Positions 1 to 5,809 of a DNA stretch of 14,389 nucleotides are shown here, piece by piece. Numbering within the stretch: position 1 is the stretch's first letter; every line of letters starts with the position of its first letter. Origin of the DNA: Chloroflexota bacterium. GTDB taxonomy: Bacteria; Chloroflexota; Dehalococcoidia; Plut-88900. The stretch spans positions 1 through 14,389 of the forward strand of contig JADFJI010000019.1 in the NCBI GenBank assembly GCA_022566235.1. The letters are read 5' to 3'. The notes beneath the pieces were generated by a model. It made no database searches and was not told where the DNA came from. It saw only the letters and a program-made list of their open reading frames with translations. The position numbers and the translations under genes are program-made.

Positions 1-111
1 CCCTGTCCTAAAGGTTTTCCTCACCATTGCCCTCATGTACTCATCCCAAAGAGGATGTTTCCAATACCGAAAGCCCTTTCTACCCCGCCAGCCCCCTTCG
101 TTCGCCAACTC

Positions 112-161
112 GCTCGCAACGACGAGGGGCGAGCCCCCTTCGTTCAGCCGTCGTTGCGAGC
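112..161. repeat. Long perfect inverted repeat with nested small hairpin
   Basis: A 13-base arm at 112-124 (GCTCGCAACGACG) is matched exactly by its reverse complement at 149-161. The 24-base interval contains a smaller hairpin, GGGGC-GA-GCCCC, at 126-137. A 14-base direct repeat (AGCCCCCTTCGTTC) occurs at 90-103 and again at 132-145, so one copy lies in the loop. There is no T-tract, so this is not a standard terminator. It resembles the small palindromic intergenic repeats found in many copies in some bacterial genomes. The 1-264 stretch shows no convincing gene; its short open frames run through this repeat. Confidence 0.7.
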
Positions 162-201
162 CCCGTCCTTCCTGGGAAGGATGGTCCCCTATTGAGGTTA
201 C

Positions 202-264
202 CGCCCCCTCAAAGCAAGGCCCTCTGGCTTTTGTGGAGAAGAGGCAGGCCGAGTACAGGGGGCG
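202..264. repeat. Inverted repeat abutting the formyltransferase stop codon
   Basis: CGCCCCCT at 202-209 and AGGGGGCG at 257-264 are perfect reverse complements separated by 47 bases, immediately after the stop codon of the minus-strand gene ending at 265. In the RNA this could form a long-looped 3' hairpin. No U-tract follows on the minus strand, so a role in intrinsic termination is doubtful. An 8-base arm with a long loop could also be chance in GC-rich DNA. Confidence 0.3.
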
Positions 265-1044
265 CTAGGAGATAGCGTTTTCGATGGTGGCGGTGAGGTC
301 CCGGGGCTCGATGGGCCCGGCTCGATCTACCCTGGCCCGGCCGTCTGCAACGGTCTTCAACGTCTCCAATATTAGGGGCAACTCCCGCCGTGCCCCCTCC
401 CGGCGGATCAGCTTGAACAGCGGCAACTCCTCTCCCTTTCCCGCCTTCAACTCCTCCACCGATTTATCGGAGACGGCGCTCCAGCACGGGTCGAAGGCCC
501 CGCCTCGTAGAGGGTAGGTGCAAAAGGAGATTGTGGGGCCTTTGTCCAGCTCATCGGTGACCAGGTGCATCTTGATACCGCTTTGGGTCGCTCCTTGACC
601 GATCAGCTTCCAGATGACCTCCTGCCAGGTCCCTTCAGGGCCTCCTGGGGCCGCTGGATGGAGGTTGATCATGGTGTAGCGGGAGCACATCCGGGGGCCG
701 ACGATGAGCATGTACCCGGCCAGGACGCAGAGATGAGGGCTGAAGCTGGCCAGGCGACGCATCACCTCTAGATCGTAAGCCACGCGCCACGGGCCCTGCC
801 CTCCGGCCCACCCTCTTTTGAACTTTCTGGATGAGTAGCAGACCAGATGGAGGCCCAGGCGTTTCACAAGGCTGAAGAACTGATCGCTGCCCTTGGCCTC
901 GCCCGGCTCCCGGTTGCTGAAGACGTACTGGATACGGGCGTCGATCTCCCCCCGCCTGATGGCGGCGGCGATGGTATTTAGAAGATTACGGGAGCCCGGG
1001 CCTCTGCCCGTGGAAAACCAGCCAAGCTCTAGAGCTGGTTTCAA
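265..1044 (-). CDS. Formyltransferase-family (GART/PurN-like fold) protein
   Basis: This 259-residue protein belongs to the folate-dependent formyltransferase fold (GART/PurN, Fmt, PurU). An N-terminal strand is followed by a glycine-rich loop (STGRGPGSRNLL, residues 11-22) where PurN has its phosphate-binding GSN loop. The catalytic set is recognisable: Asn127 and His129 in INLHP, and Asp164 in VTDELDKGP, matching Asn106, His108 and Asp144 of E. coli PurN. It is longer than PurN (about 210 residues), and the loop after INLHP is unusual (AAPGGPEGTW), so the acceptor substrate is unclear. The start is TTG at 1042-1044, supported by AGGAGG at 1055-1060 with 10-base spacing and by the first strand beginning almost at once. 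It lies 146 bp after the EthD-like gene on the same strand, with a repeat in between. It could be a true PurN or a formyltransferase for another amine; only the fold assignment is firm. Confidence 0.8.
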   Translation of the reverse strand: MKPALELGWFSTGRGPGSRNLLNTIAAAIRRGEIDARIQYVFSNREPGEAKGSDQFFSLVKRLGLHLVCYSSRKFKRGWAGGQGPWRVAYDLEVMRRLASFSPHLCVLAGYMLIVGPRMCSRYTMINLHPAAPGGPEGTWQEVIWKLIGQGATQSGIKMHLVTDELDKGPTISFCTYPLRGGAFDPCWSAVSDKSVEELKAGKGEELPLFKLIRREGARRELPLILETLKTVADGRARVDRAGPIEPRDLTATIENAIS

Positions 1045-1065
1045 AAACCCTTAGCCTCCTTCGGT

Positions 1066-1122
1066 AAGTCCCGAGTAGCGGGACAAGCTTCCTTCGACGG
1101 AGCTCAGGACAGGCAGGACAGG
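1066..1122. repeat. Composite intergenic repeat, copy 1 (modules A+B)
   Basis: Module A is the near-palindrome GTCCCGAGTAGCGGGAC at 1068-1084. Module B (CCTTCGACGGAGCTCAGGAC, then a tandem AGGCAGGACAGGC) runs from 1091 to about 1122. The same modules recur at 2228, 5753 and 12859. The copy ends a few bases short of the AGGAGG ribosome binding site of the downstream formyltransferase-like gene, so it forms part of that gene's leader. Repeat family seen directly; function unknown. Confidence 0.8.
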
Positions 1123-1190
1123 CCACATCCTTCCAGTGCAGGAGGGATGGGCTCTACTTTCTATGCCCTTGTTAAAAACCTCAGAGGGGT

Positions 1191-1502
1191 TTATCCCTCG
1201 TGGATCTCGCTGATGAGGATGACGGGAGGACCTCCCGAATAGTAGTTGGGTATATCGCCCATGACCTTTCCGACAGAGGGCTCGACCATCGACTTCTGTA
1301 AATCCTCCATGCTGTTGAAATAAATATGGCCGATGCAGTGGATGGGCGATGGACTTCCGTCCGGCGTGGCGACAATGTTGTCTACTTCCCACCGCGCGGC
1401 GTTGAATTCCCGGCCTGCCATGGGCATGTGGGAGCTGACGTAGTAGTCGTAGTCGAAGGTGCTGTCTCCCACCTTGTTGTAGATTATGGAAACTCTAATC
1501 AC
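1191..1502 (-). CDS. EthD-like small alpha/beta-barrel protein
   Basis: A 103-residue protein of the EthD family, a dimeric alpha+beta barrel (ferredoxin-like) group. The N-terminus MIRVSIIYNK followed by FDYDYYVSSHMPM (residues 16-28) matches the family signature of an FDxxYY segment with a downstream HxP. EthD was first described in bacterial ether (ETBE) degradation clusters, but most members have no known reaction and several related barrels are oxygenases or accessory proteins. The start is GTG at 1500-1502 with AGGAGG at 1508-1513, spacing 5. It follows the DUF1989 gene by 24 bp and is very probably co-transcribed with it, so it may act on the same substrate. The family call is good; no specific reaction can be assigned. 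Confidence 0.82.
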   Translation of the reverse strand: MIRVSIIYNKVGDSTFDYDYYVSSHMPMAGREFNAARWEVDNIVATPDGSPSPIHCIGHIYFNSMEDLQKSMVEPSVGKVMGDIPNYYSGGPPVILISEIHEG

Positions 1503-1526
1503 AGGTGCCTCCTATTTAGGAACCTT

Positions 1527-2156
1527 TTATTCGTAGATTTCAACCTTCAGCCGCTTGTTTCCCTTGTCGGGCCCCTCGCCGTTGACCAACGAGACATCGC
1601 CGGCGGGGCATGCCGATAGGGCGACCAGGCAGTCCATTTCGGCCCGCATGTCTATATAGCCGCCTTTGCCCGCTGCCGGGGCCTTGATGTGGTAGCGGCC
1701 CTGCTGGTCGTATTCCACGTTCATGAACATGTTGAATACGTCGGGAACGTCCTCGGGGGTGAGGCCGAAGGGGTCTATGGCCTCGGCCAGGTTCTCGAAG
1801 CAGCTTCTGTGGTGGCCCTCCACCCCCCAGAACTTATACCTCTGGGGCGTGCACTTGCCGCCGCTCATCACCCAGTGAGTGCCCACCGTATCAGCGGTGA
1901 CGGTGAACATGATGTTCAGGTGGGGTGGTCGGGAGTAAAAGTCCCTAATGGCGGTGTTGGTGCCCGTGCCGGCGACGTTGTTATGGATGTAGGAGTGGGT
2001 GGGGCAGAAGTGCTCTTTGAAGTTGTCGACGTTGAAGGCTATCCAGTCCCCGACCTGGGGCCCATCGACCATGATGACCCGCTGGGTCTGGCCCTTCTTT
2101 ACGTGGTAGGCGACCCCGTGCTCCGCGGGGACCAGTATCTCTTTGACCAGTTTCAT
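1527..2156 (-). CDS. DUF1989 (urea carboxylase-associated / carboxyguanidine deiminase-like) protein
   Basis: A full-length DUF1989 protein of about 209 residues. Diagnostic segments are the early GQTQRVIMVDGPQVGDWIAFN, the central GGKCTPQRYKF, NMFMNV, and the C-terminal GGYIDMRAEMDCLVALSACP, whose Cys residues are typical of the family. Characterised members are the UAAP1/UAAP2 (CgdA/CgdB) pair working with guanidine (urea-type) carboxylase. Here only one subunit is present and no carboxylase or allophanate hydrolase is nearby, so a guanidine role is not implied. A longer reading from GTG at 2160-2162 is open, but the GGAGG at 2162-2166 overlaps that GTG and sits 5 bases before ATG 2154-2156, so the ATG is preferred. 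It is the first gene of a set with the EthD-like gene, with a TATAAT box just upstream. Confidence 0.85.
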   Translation of the reverse strand: MKLVKEILVPAEHGVAYHVKKGQTQRVIMVDGPQVGDWIAFNVDNFKEHFCPTHSYIHNNVAGTGTNTAIRDFYSRPPHLNIMFTVTADTVGTHWVMSGGKCTPQRYKFWGVEGHHRSCFENLAEAIDPFGLTPEDVPDVFNMFMNVEYDQQGRYHIKAPAAGKGGYIDMRAEMDCLVALSACPAGDVSLVNGEGPDKGNKRLKVEIYE

Positions 2157-2176
2157 AGCCACCTCCGTGTGTTTCT

Positions 2177-2182
2177 ATTATA
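2177..2182 (-). promoter_or_regulatory. Candidate -10 box of the DUF1989-EthD unit
   Basis: A perfect TATAAT on the minus strand lies 20 bases before the ATG at 2156. It predicts a leader of about 14 bases that just contains the GGAGG ribosome binding site. No good -35 hexamer is present at 16-18 bases (AAAACA at 17), so the promoter would be weak or activator-dependent. Confidence 0.45.
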
Positions 2183-2227
2183 CGCAGCTCGGACAGGTAT
2201 GTTTTTAATGGGAGCACATCCCTCGTC

Positions 2228-2322
2228 AAGTCCCGAGTATCGGGGCAAGCTCCCTTCGATAGAAGGCAGGACAAGCCCCCAATACCCCTGACATGGTTCG
2301 ACAAGCTCACCACGAGCGGGGG
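2228..2322. repeat. Composite intergenic repeat, copy 2 (modules A+B+C)
   Basis: The most complete copy. Module A is GTCCCGAGTATCGGGGC at 2230-2246, a degraded B (CCCTTCGATAGAAGGCAGGAC) spans 2252-2272, and module C (ATGGTTCGACAAGCTCACCA, then CGAGCGGGG) spans 2293-2321. It fills most of the gap between efp and the DUF1989 gene and ends upstream of the TATAAT box at 2177. Short open frames through it encode repeat-derived peptides (for example VSLSNH) and are not credible genes. The rest of the 2,157-2,390 gap shows nothing gene-like. Confidence 0.8.
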
Positions 2323-2390
2323 TTTCGGCCCCCTGCACACCCTCGAAAAACCTAAAGCCCCTTTCCTCTCATTTTCAGCTTGATGTACTC

Positions 2391-2948
2391 TCAGACCCGT
2401 TCCTGGTACTGGCCGGTCCGGGTGTCGACTTTGATTGTGTCCCCCTCGTTGACGAAGAGAGGCACGTTCAGCGTGAGGTCCGTCTCCAGGGTGGCGGGCT
2501 TGGTGCCGCCCTGGGCGGTATTGCCCTTGAATCCAGGGTCGGTGCGGGTAACGATGAGATCAACCGTGGTTGGCAGCTCGACCCCGATGGGCTCGTCGCC
2601 GTGGAGGATTATGTCCAGGGTCATACCTTCCTTCAGGTAACCCGTCAGGTCTTTGACCAGGTCGGTGGAGATGGGGTTCTGATCGAAGGTCTCGGTGTCC
2701 ATGAGATATAGGAGGTCCCCGTCCCTGTACAGGAATTGGGCGGTCCGGCGCTCCAGGTGGGCGACGGCGAACCTCTCTCCCGCCTGGAATGTACGCTCGA
2801 TGGTGTGGCCTTCGGTTATGTTACGAAGCTTCATCCTGACCTGGGCCGAGCCCCGGCCTATCTTGATGTGCTTGAAGTCCAGGATCTTGTACAGAGCGCC
2901 ATCCATCTCGACGGTCATGCCCTTTCTGATATCGCCGCTCTCGATCAT
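2391..2948 (-). CDS. efp: Elongation factor P
   Basis: EF-P (185 residues, the usual length) binds between the ribosomal P and E sites and rescues ribosomes stalled at polyproline stretches. The N-terminal KOW-like domain carries the loop HIKIGRGSA (residues 27-35). The two OB-fold domains follow, ending in the signature PLFVNEGDTIKVDTRTGQY. The residue at the loop tip, where E. coli has the modified Lys34, is Arg32 here, and the usual Pro two residues earlier is Ile30. The start ATG at 2946-2948 is preceded by TGAGG, whose TGA is the stop codon of the M24 peptidase gene, so the two are translationally coupled. It is last in the aroQ-peptidase-efp run, an order also known from Bacillus (yqhS-yqhT-efp). 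Identity is secure; the modification state is unknown. Confidence 0.97.
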   Translation of the reverse strand: MIESGDIRKGMTVEMDGALYKILDFKHIKIGRGSAQVRMKLRNITEGHTIERTFQAGERFAVAHLERRTAQFLYRDGDLLYLMDTETFDQNPISTDLVKDLTGYLKEGMTLDIILHGDEPIGVELPTTVDLIVTRTDPGFKGNTAQGGTKPATLETDLTLNVPLFVNEGDTIKVDTRTGQYQERV

Positions 2949-2957
2949 CTTTAATCC

Positions 2958-4055
2958 TCAGCCAAGGCCCTTTGGGGTCCTGGTAATAACCCTGGCTTTA
3001 TCGTTTTCAAGGACGACCATATCCTCGATCCTAACACCCCCCCACCCGGGGAGGTAGATTCCGGGCTCTATGGTGAAGACCATGTCCTGTTCTAGGGTGG
3101 TGGAGCCCCTGGGCCCAACGATGGGGCTTTCGTGGACCGCGAGGCCGATGCCGTGACCCAGAGAGTGGCCGAACTTATCCCCGTATCCTGCCTTATCGAT
3201 AACTATTCGGGCCAGGCCATCGGCATCATGACCCGTCATCCCAGACTGGACCGTGGCGATGGCGGTGAGCTGAGCGCCCAGGACGGTGTCGTATACCTTC
3301 TTGAGCTTTTCGTCGGGTGTGCCGACTACGACGGTCCTGGTGATGTCACTGCAATAGCCGTTTACCCTGGCCCCCATGTCGATTACTATGGGCTCCCCTT
3401 CACGAATTACTCTATCGCCGGGGCGATGGTGGGGAAGGGCGCCGTTGGGTCCCGAGGCTACGATGGTCTCGAAGCTGATGGCGTCGGCCCCCTGCTCCCG
3501 CATCGCCTTCTCCAGCTCCCAGGCGACCTGCTTCTCCGTCATTCCGGCCTCGATCCCAGGGACCACCCTCTCGAGGGCGCCGTCGGCTATTGCCGCGGCC
3601 CGCTGGATCTCTTCCATCTCCGATGGGTCTTTGACGATCCTCAAGGACTCGACCAGGTTACGGGTGGCCATGAGGCGGGGACGCTGGTCCGAGGGCATGC
3701 CGGCGAGGGCCTTTTTCAGGGCTGTGTAAAAGGAGAAGGAGACATCCTCGGCTTCAAAGCCCAGGCGACGGGGCCTGGTTTGGGAGAGGGCCTCCAGGAG
3801 CCAGCCCAGGGGTTTGCCGCCCTGCATCTTGACCAGCTGGAAGTCGGGTGCCTGGCGCTCTGACTGCTGGAAATAGCGGAAATCGGTGGCGATGAGGGCG
3901 TGGTCCTGGGAGATCACCAGGTACCCCGCCGAGCCGCTGAATCCGGACAGGTAGAACCGGTTCTCTGGCTGGGATATGAGGATGGTGTCCAGACCGTTCT
4001 GCTGGAGCTTATCCCTCAGCCTGTTTAAACGGGTCTCTTTGTGCACTGTTGCCAT
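2958..4055 (-). CDS. M24B metallopeptidase, Xaa-Pro aminopeptidase/dipeptidase
   Basis: A 365-residue cytoplasmic M24B peptidase that removes N-terminal residues preceding proline. Residues 1-135 form the creatinase-like N-domain and the rest the pita-bread catalytic domain. All five metal ligands are visible: Asp226 (IVIDMGAR), Asp237 (CSDITRT), His301 (GHGIGLAVHE), Glu330 (FTIEPGIY) and Glu344 (RIEDMV), with the substrate-pocket histidines at 209-210 (LPHHRPGD). It cannot be assigned to PepP or PepQ from sequence alone; length and context match Bacillus YqhT. The ATG at 4053-4055 has no clear Shine-Dalgarno, but the family N-terminus begins here. Its stop overlaps the efp ribosome binding site. 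A 189-bp gap holding a repeat separates it from aroQ, so it may have its own promoter, though none is convincing. Confidence 0.93.
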   Translation of the reverse strand: MATVHKETRLNRLRDKLQQNGLDTILISQPENRFYLSGFSGSAGYLVISQDHALIATDFRYFQQSERQAPDFQLVKMQGGKPLGWLLEALSQTRPRRLGFEAEDVSFSFYTALKKALAGMPSDQRPRLMATRNLVESLRIVKDPSEMEEIQRAAAIADGALERVVPGIEAGMTEKQVAWELEKAMREQGADAISFETIVASGPNGALPHHRPGDRVIREGEPIVIDMGARVNGYCSDITRTVVVGTPDEKLKKVYDTVLGAQLTAIATVQSGMTGHDADGLARIVIDKAGYGDKFGHSLGHGIGLAVHESPIVGPRGSTTLEQDMVFTIEPGIYLPGWGGVRIEDMVVLENDKARVITRTPKGLG

Positions 4056-4150
4056 GACGTTGTAGATATGTTCTAAGGCCTTGTTAAGCGCGCCTTATGG
4101 CAGAAGTTTTCCCCCCGCCTGCCCGCCCCCATCCTTCCGGTCCTTCCCGC

Positions 4151-4182
4151 ATGGTTCGACAAGCTCACCACGAACGGGGGGC
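4151..4182. repeat. Composite intergenic repeat, copy 3 (module C only)
   Basis: ATGGTTCGACAAGCTCACCA followed by CGAACGGGGGG repeats module C of the copy at 2293-2321 with one internal substitution (GAAC against GAGC). GTTCG and CGAAC form a 5-bp stem. It sits in the 189-bp gap between aroQ and the M24 peptidase gene. The remainder of the gap (4,056-4,150 and 4,183-4,244) shows no gene or clear signal. Confidence 0.8.
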
Positions 4183-4244
4183 TCCCCCTTCTGGACTCCC
4201 GACGACCCTCGACCGAAGGCTACTCTGATTTCGGGTGCCAAACA

Positions 4245-4685
4245 CTAATCATTCTCTTCTAATAGCTGGACCAAGAGGTCCAGGGCTGCGAGGAAACCCC
4301 GCCACCCCAGGCCTGAGATCTGCCCCCTGGCGACGGGAGCGATGACCGATTTGGTTCTCCATCTCTCCCGGGCGTGAATGTTGGAGAGATGCACCTCGAT
4401 GACAGGGAGGCCGGTGTCGGCCAGGGCATCCCTCAGGGACAGCCCGTAGTGGGTGAGGGCCCCGGGGTTTATTATGATCCCTGCGGCGCCGTCGGTTTGC
4501 TCCTGGATGAAATCGATGAGCGTTCCCTCGCTGTTGGACTGAAGGGTGGCCAGTTCGACCTTCAGCTCCGACGCCTTCCTGGCGAGGGCGTCGTTTATAT
4601 CGGAGAGGGTCCGGGTGCCGTAGTGGGCCGGGTCCCTTTTACCCAGCAGGTTGAGGTTCGGCCCGTATATCACAAGGATCTTCAC
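4245..4685 (-). CDS. aroQ: 3-dehydroquinate dehydratase, type II
   Basis: The type II dehydroquinase (146 residues, standard length) converts 3-dehydroquinate to 3-dehydroshikimate in the shikimate pathway, normally as a dodecamer. The GPNLNLLGKRDPAHYG segment (residues 8-23) supplies Asn12, Arg17 on the mobile lid and the catalytic Tyr22. QSNSEG (49-54), INPGALTHY (72-80) and EVHLSNIHARERWR (97-110, with catalytic His104) follow, then the SVIAPVARGQISGLG tail. The start is GTG at 4683-4685 and overlaps the xerC stop codon by GTGA, so translation is coupled to xerC. A shikimate enzyme attached to a recombinase operon has no obvious functional link. Confidence 0.96.
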   Translation of the reverse strand: MKILVIYGPNLNLLGKRDPAHYGTRTLSDINDALARKASELKVELATLQSNSEGTLIDFIQEQTDGAAGIIINPGALTHYGLSLRDALADTGLPVIEVHLSNIHARERWRTKSVIAPVARGQISGLGWRGFLAALDLLVQLLEEND

Positions 4686-5626
4686 AGCTGCTCCTCTGAC
4701 ACCTGGGCCCGTGGATGGGCCTTGACATAGGTCTTTCGGATCTCGGTGGTGGTCATGTGGGTATAGATCTGGGTTGTGCTGACGCTCTCGTGGCCCAGCA
4801 GCTCCTGGACCACCCGCAGGTCGGCGCCGCCATCCAGGAGATGGGTCGCGAAGCTGTGGCGCAGGGTGTGGGGATGGACCCGGCTGCCGAAACCCTCCTT
4901 TAGTGAGTAGCGTCGGACCAGGTTCTGTACGCTCCGCACCGAAAGGCGGGCTCCATACCTGTTGAGAAAGAGGGCCCGGGTCCTTCCGCCTTTGGCCAGC
5001 TCCGGCCTGGCTCGGGCAAGGTACACCTCCAGGGCTTCCGATGCCGACCGGCCCATCAGGACCAGTCGCTCCTTGGACCCCTTGCCCAGGACCCTTGCCT
5101 CCCGGGTATGTCGGTCGATGTTTTCCACGTCCAGGCCGGCTATCTCGCTGACACGAAGGCCGGCGGCGTAGAGAAGTTCCAGCAAGGCCCGATCCCTGAG
5201 GGCCAGGGGGCCGTCCTTATCGGGCGCCTCTACCAGTTTCGCTGCCTGCTGCTTGGATAGGAAAGTGGGGAGCCTTTTCTCCATCTTGGGCAGGGCGAGC
5301 CGGGATACGGGGCTGCTCTCCAGGTAGTCCTCCCTCACCAGGAACCGGTAGAAAGTGCGGAGGACGCTTATCTTACGGGCTACACTGCGCATCGCGTGGC
5401 CCCGCTTTATGGTGCCTTTGGTCAGGAGGATGGGCCTGTCCTGGATTAACCAGGCCACGTAGCGGCGCAGCAGCTTCCGGTCCACTGCCTCCAGGCCCTC
5501 AACCCCTTCGGCCTCCACGAAATGGAAGAAGGGGACGAGGTCGGTCCGGTAGTTGCGGACGGTGTAGGGGGAGAGGTTACGCTCTCCCTCCAGGTGCTGG
5601 ATGAATTTGGCTAGATACTGTTGCAC
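4682..5626 (-). CDS. xerC: Xer tyrosine recombinase (XerC/XerD)
   Basis: A 314-residue site-specific tyrosine recombinase that resolves chromosome dimers at dif. Residues 1-100 are the SAM-like core-binding domain (LEGERNLSPYTVRNYRTDL). The catalytic domain shows Arg158 (AAGLRVSE), the hairpin lysine (GKGSKER, 181-187), His253 and Arg256 (HTLRHSFATH), His279 (LLGHES) and the nucleophile Tyr288 (QIYTH). XerC is chosen over XerD on position, since dprA-topA-xerC is a known Firmicutes arrangement; sequence alone does not decide. The start is GTG at 5624-5626; no clear ribosome binding site is visible, but the N-terminus matches the family. It lies 183 bp after topA with a large palindrome between, and its stop overlaps aroQ. 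No integron or phage context suggests a mobile-element integrase. Confidence 0.93.
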   Translation of the reverse strand: MQQYLAKFIQHLEGERNLSPYTVRNYRTDLVPFFHFVEAEGVEGLEAVDRKLLRRYVAWLIQDRPILLTKGTIKRGHAMRSVARKISVLRTFYRFLVREDYLESSPVSRLALPKMEKRLPTFLSKQQAAKLVEAPDKDGPLALRDRALLELLYAAGLRVSEIAGLDVENIDRHTREARVLGKGSKERLVLMGRSASEALEVYLARARPELAKGGRTRALFLNRYGARLSVRSVQNLVRRYSLKEGFGSRVHPHTLRHSFATHLLDGGADLRVVQELLGHESVSTTQIYTHMTTTEIRKTYVKAHPRAQVSEEQL

Positions 5627-5708
5627 AGGTTCGTTATTTAACCAGGGGGGCAGTTGTCGTATCTTGTCACCACGATTAGTCGGGTCTGGAGTGGGCGTAA
5701 GAATCCTT

Positions 5709-5724
5709 ATTCAAATAAATGAAT
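5709..5724. repeat. Short AT-rich inverted repeat upstream of xerC
   Basis: ATTCA-AATAAA-TGAAT is a perfect 5-base inverted repeat about 83 bases upstream of the xerC GTG. It stands out as an AT-rich island in GC-rich DNA and could belong to a promoter or operator. No paired promoter hexamers support that, so this is only suggestive. Confidence 0.25.
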
Positions 5725-5735
5725 CCCCCGCCTAG

Positions 5736-5786
5736 ATTCTTCGCCCCGTTACGTCCCGAGTATCGGGACAGGCCGGGGCTCAGAAT
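5736..5786. repeat. 51-bp symmetric palindromic element (module A embedded)
   Basis: Three nested stems pair exactly around a 3-base loop: ATTCT/AGAAT (5736-5740 with 5782-5786), GCCCCG/CGGGGC (5743-5748 with 5774-5779) and GTCCCGA/TCGGGAC (5753-5759 with 5763-5769). They are separated by symmetric mismatches of 2+2 and 4+4 bases. The inner stem is module A of the composite repeat. There is no T-tract. It sits between the topA stop and xerC and could block RNA decay or attenuate read-through, but resembles a REP-type element most. Confidence 0.75.
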
Positions 5787-5809
5787 GACAGTGAGTATTC
5801 TCGGGTTAG

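Noticed and set aside
1051..1392. Minus-strand open frames at 1051-1392 and 1981-2340 that share peptides such as SVEGSLSRYSG and VSLSNH
   Set aside because: The shared peptides come from the composite nucleotide repeat, not from homologous proteins; the frames overlap real genes.
2157..2162. GTG start two codons upstream for the DUF1989 protein
   Set aside because: The GGAGG ribosome binding site overlaps this GTG; the ATG at 2154-2156 has proper 5-base spacing.
1689..2291. 200-codon plus-strand open frame opposite the DUF1989 gene
   Set aside because: Antisense shadow that runs into repeat module A/B sequence; no recognisable protein features.
3132..3863. 243-codon plus-strand open frame opposite the M24 peptidase
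   Set aside because: It is a shadow of a strongly conserved gene in GC-rich DNA; the protein resembles no family and has no ribosome binding site.
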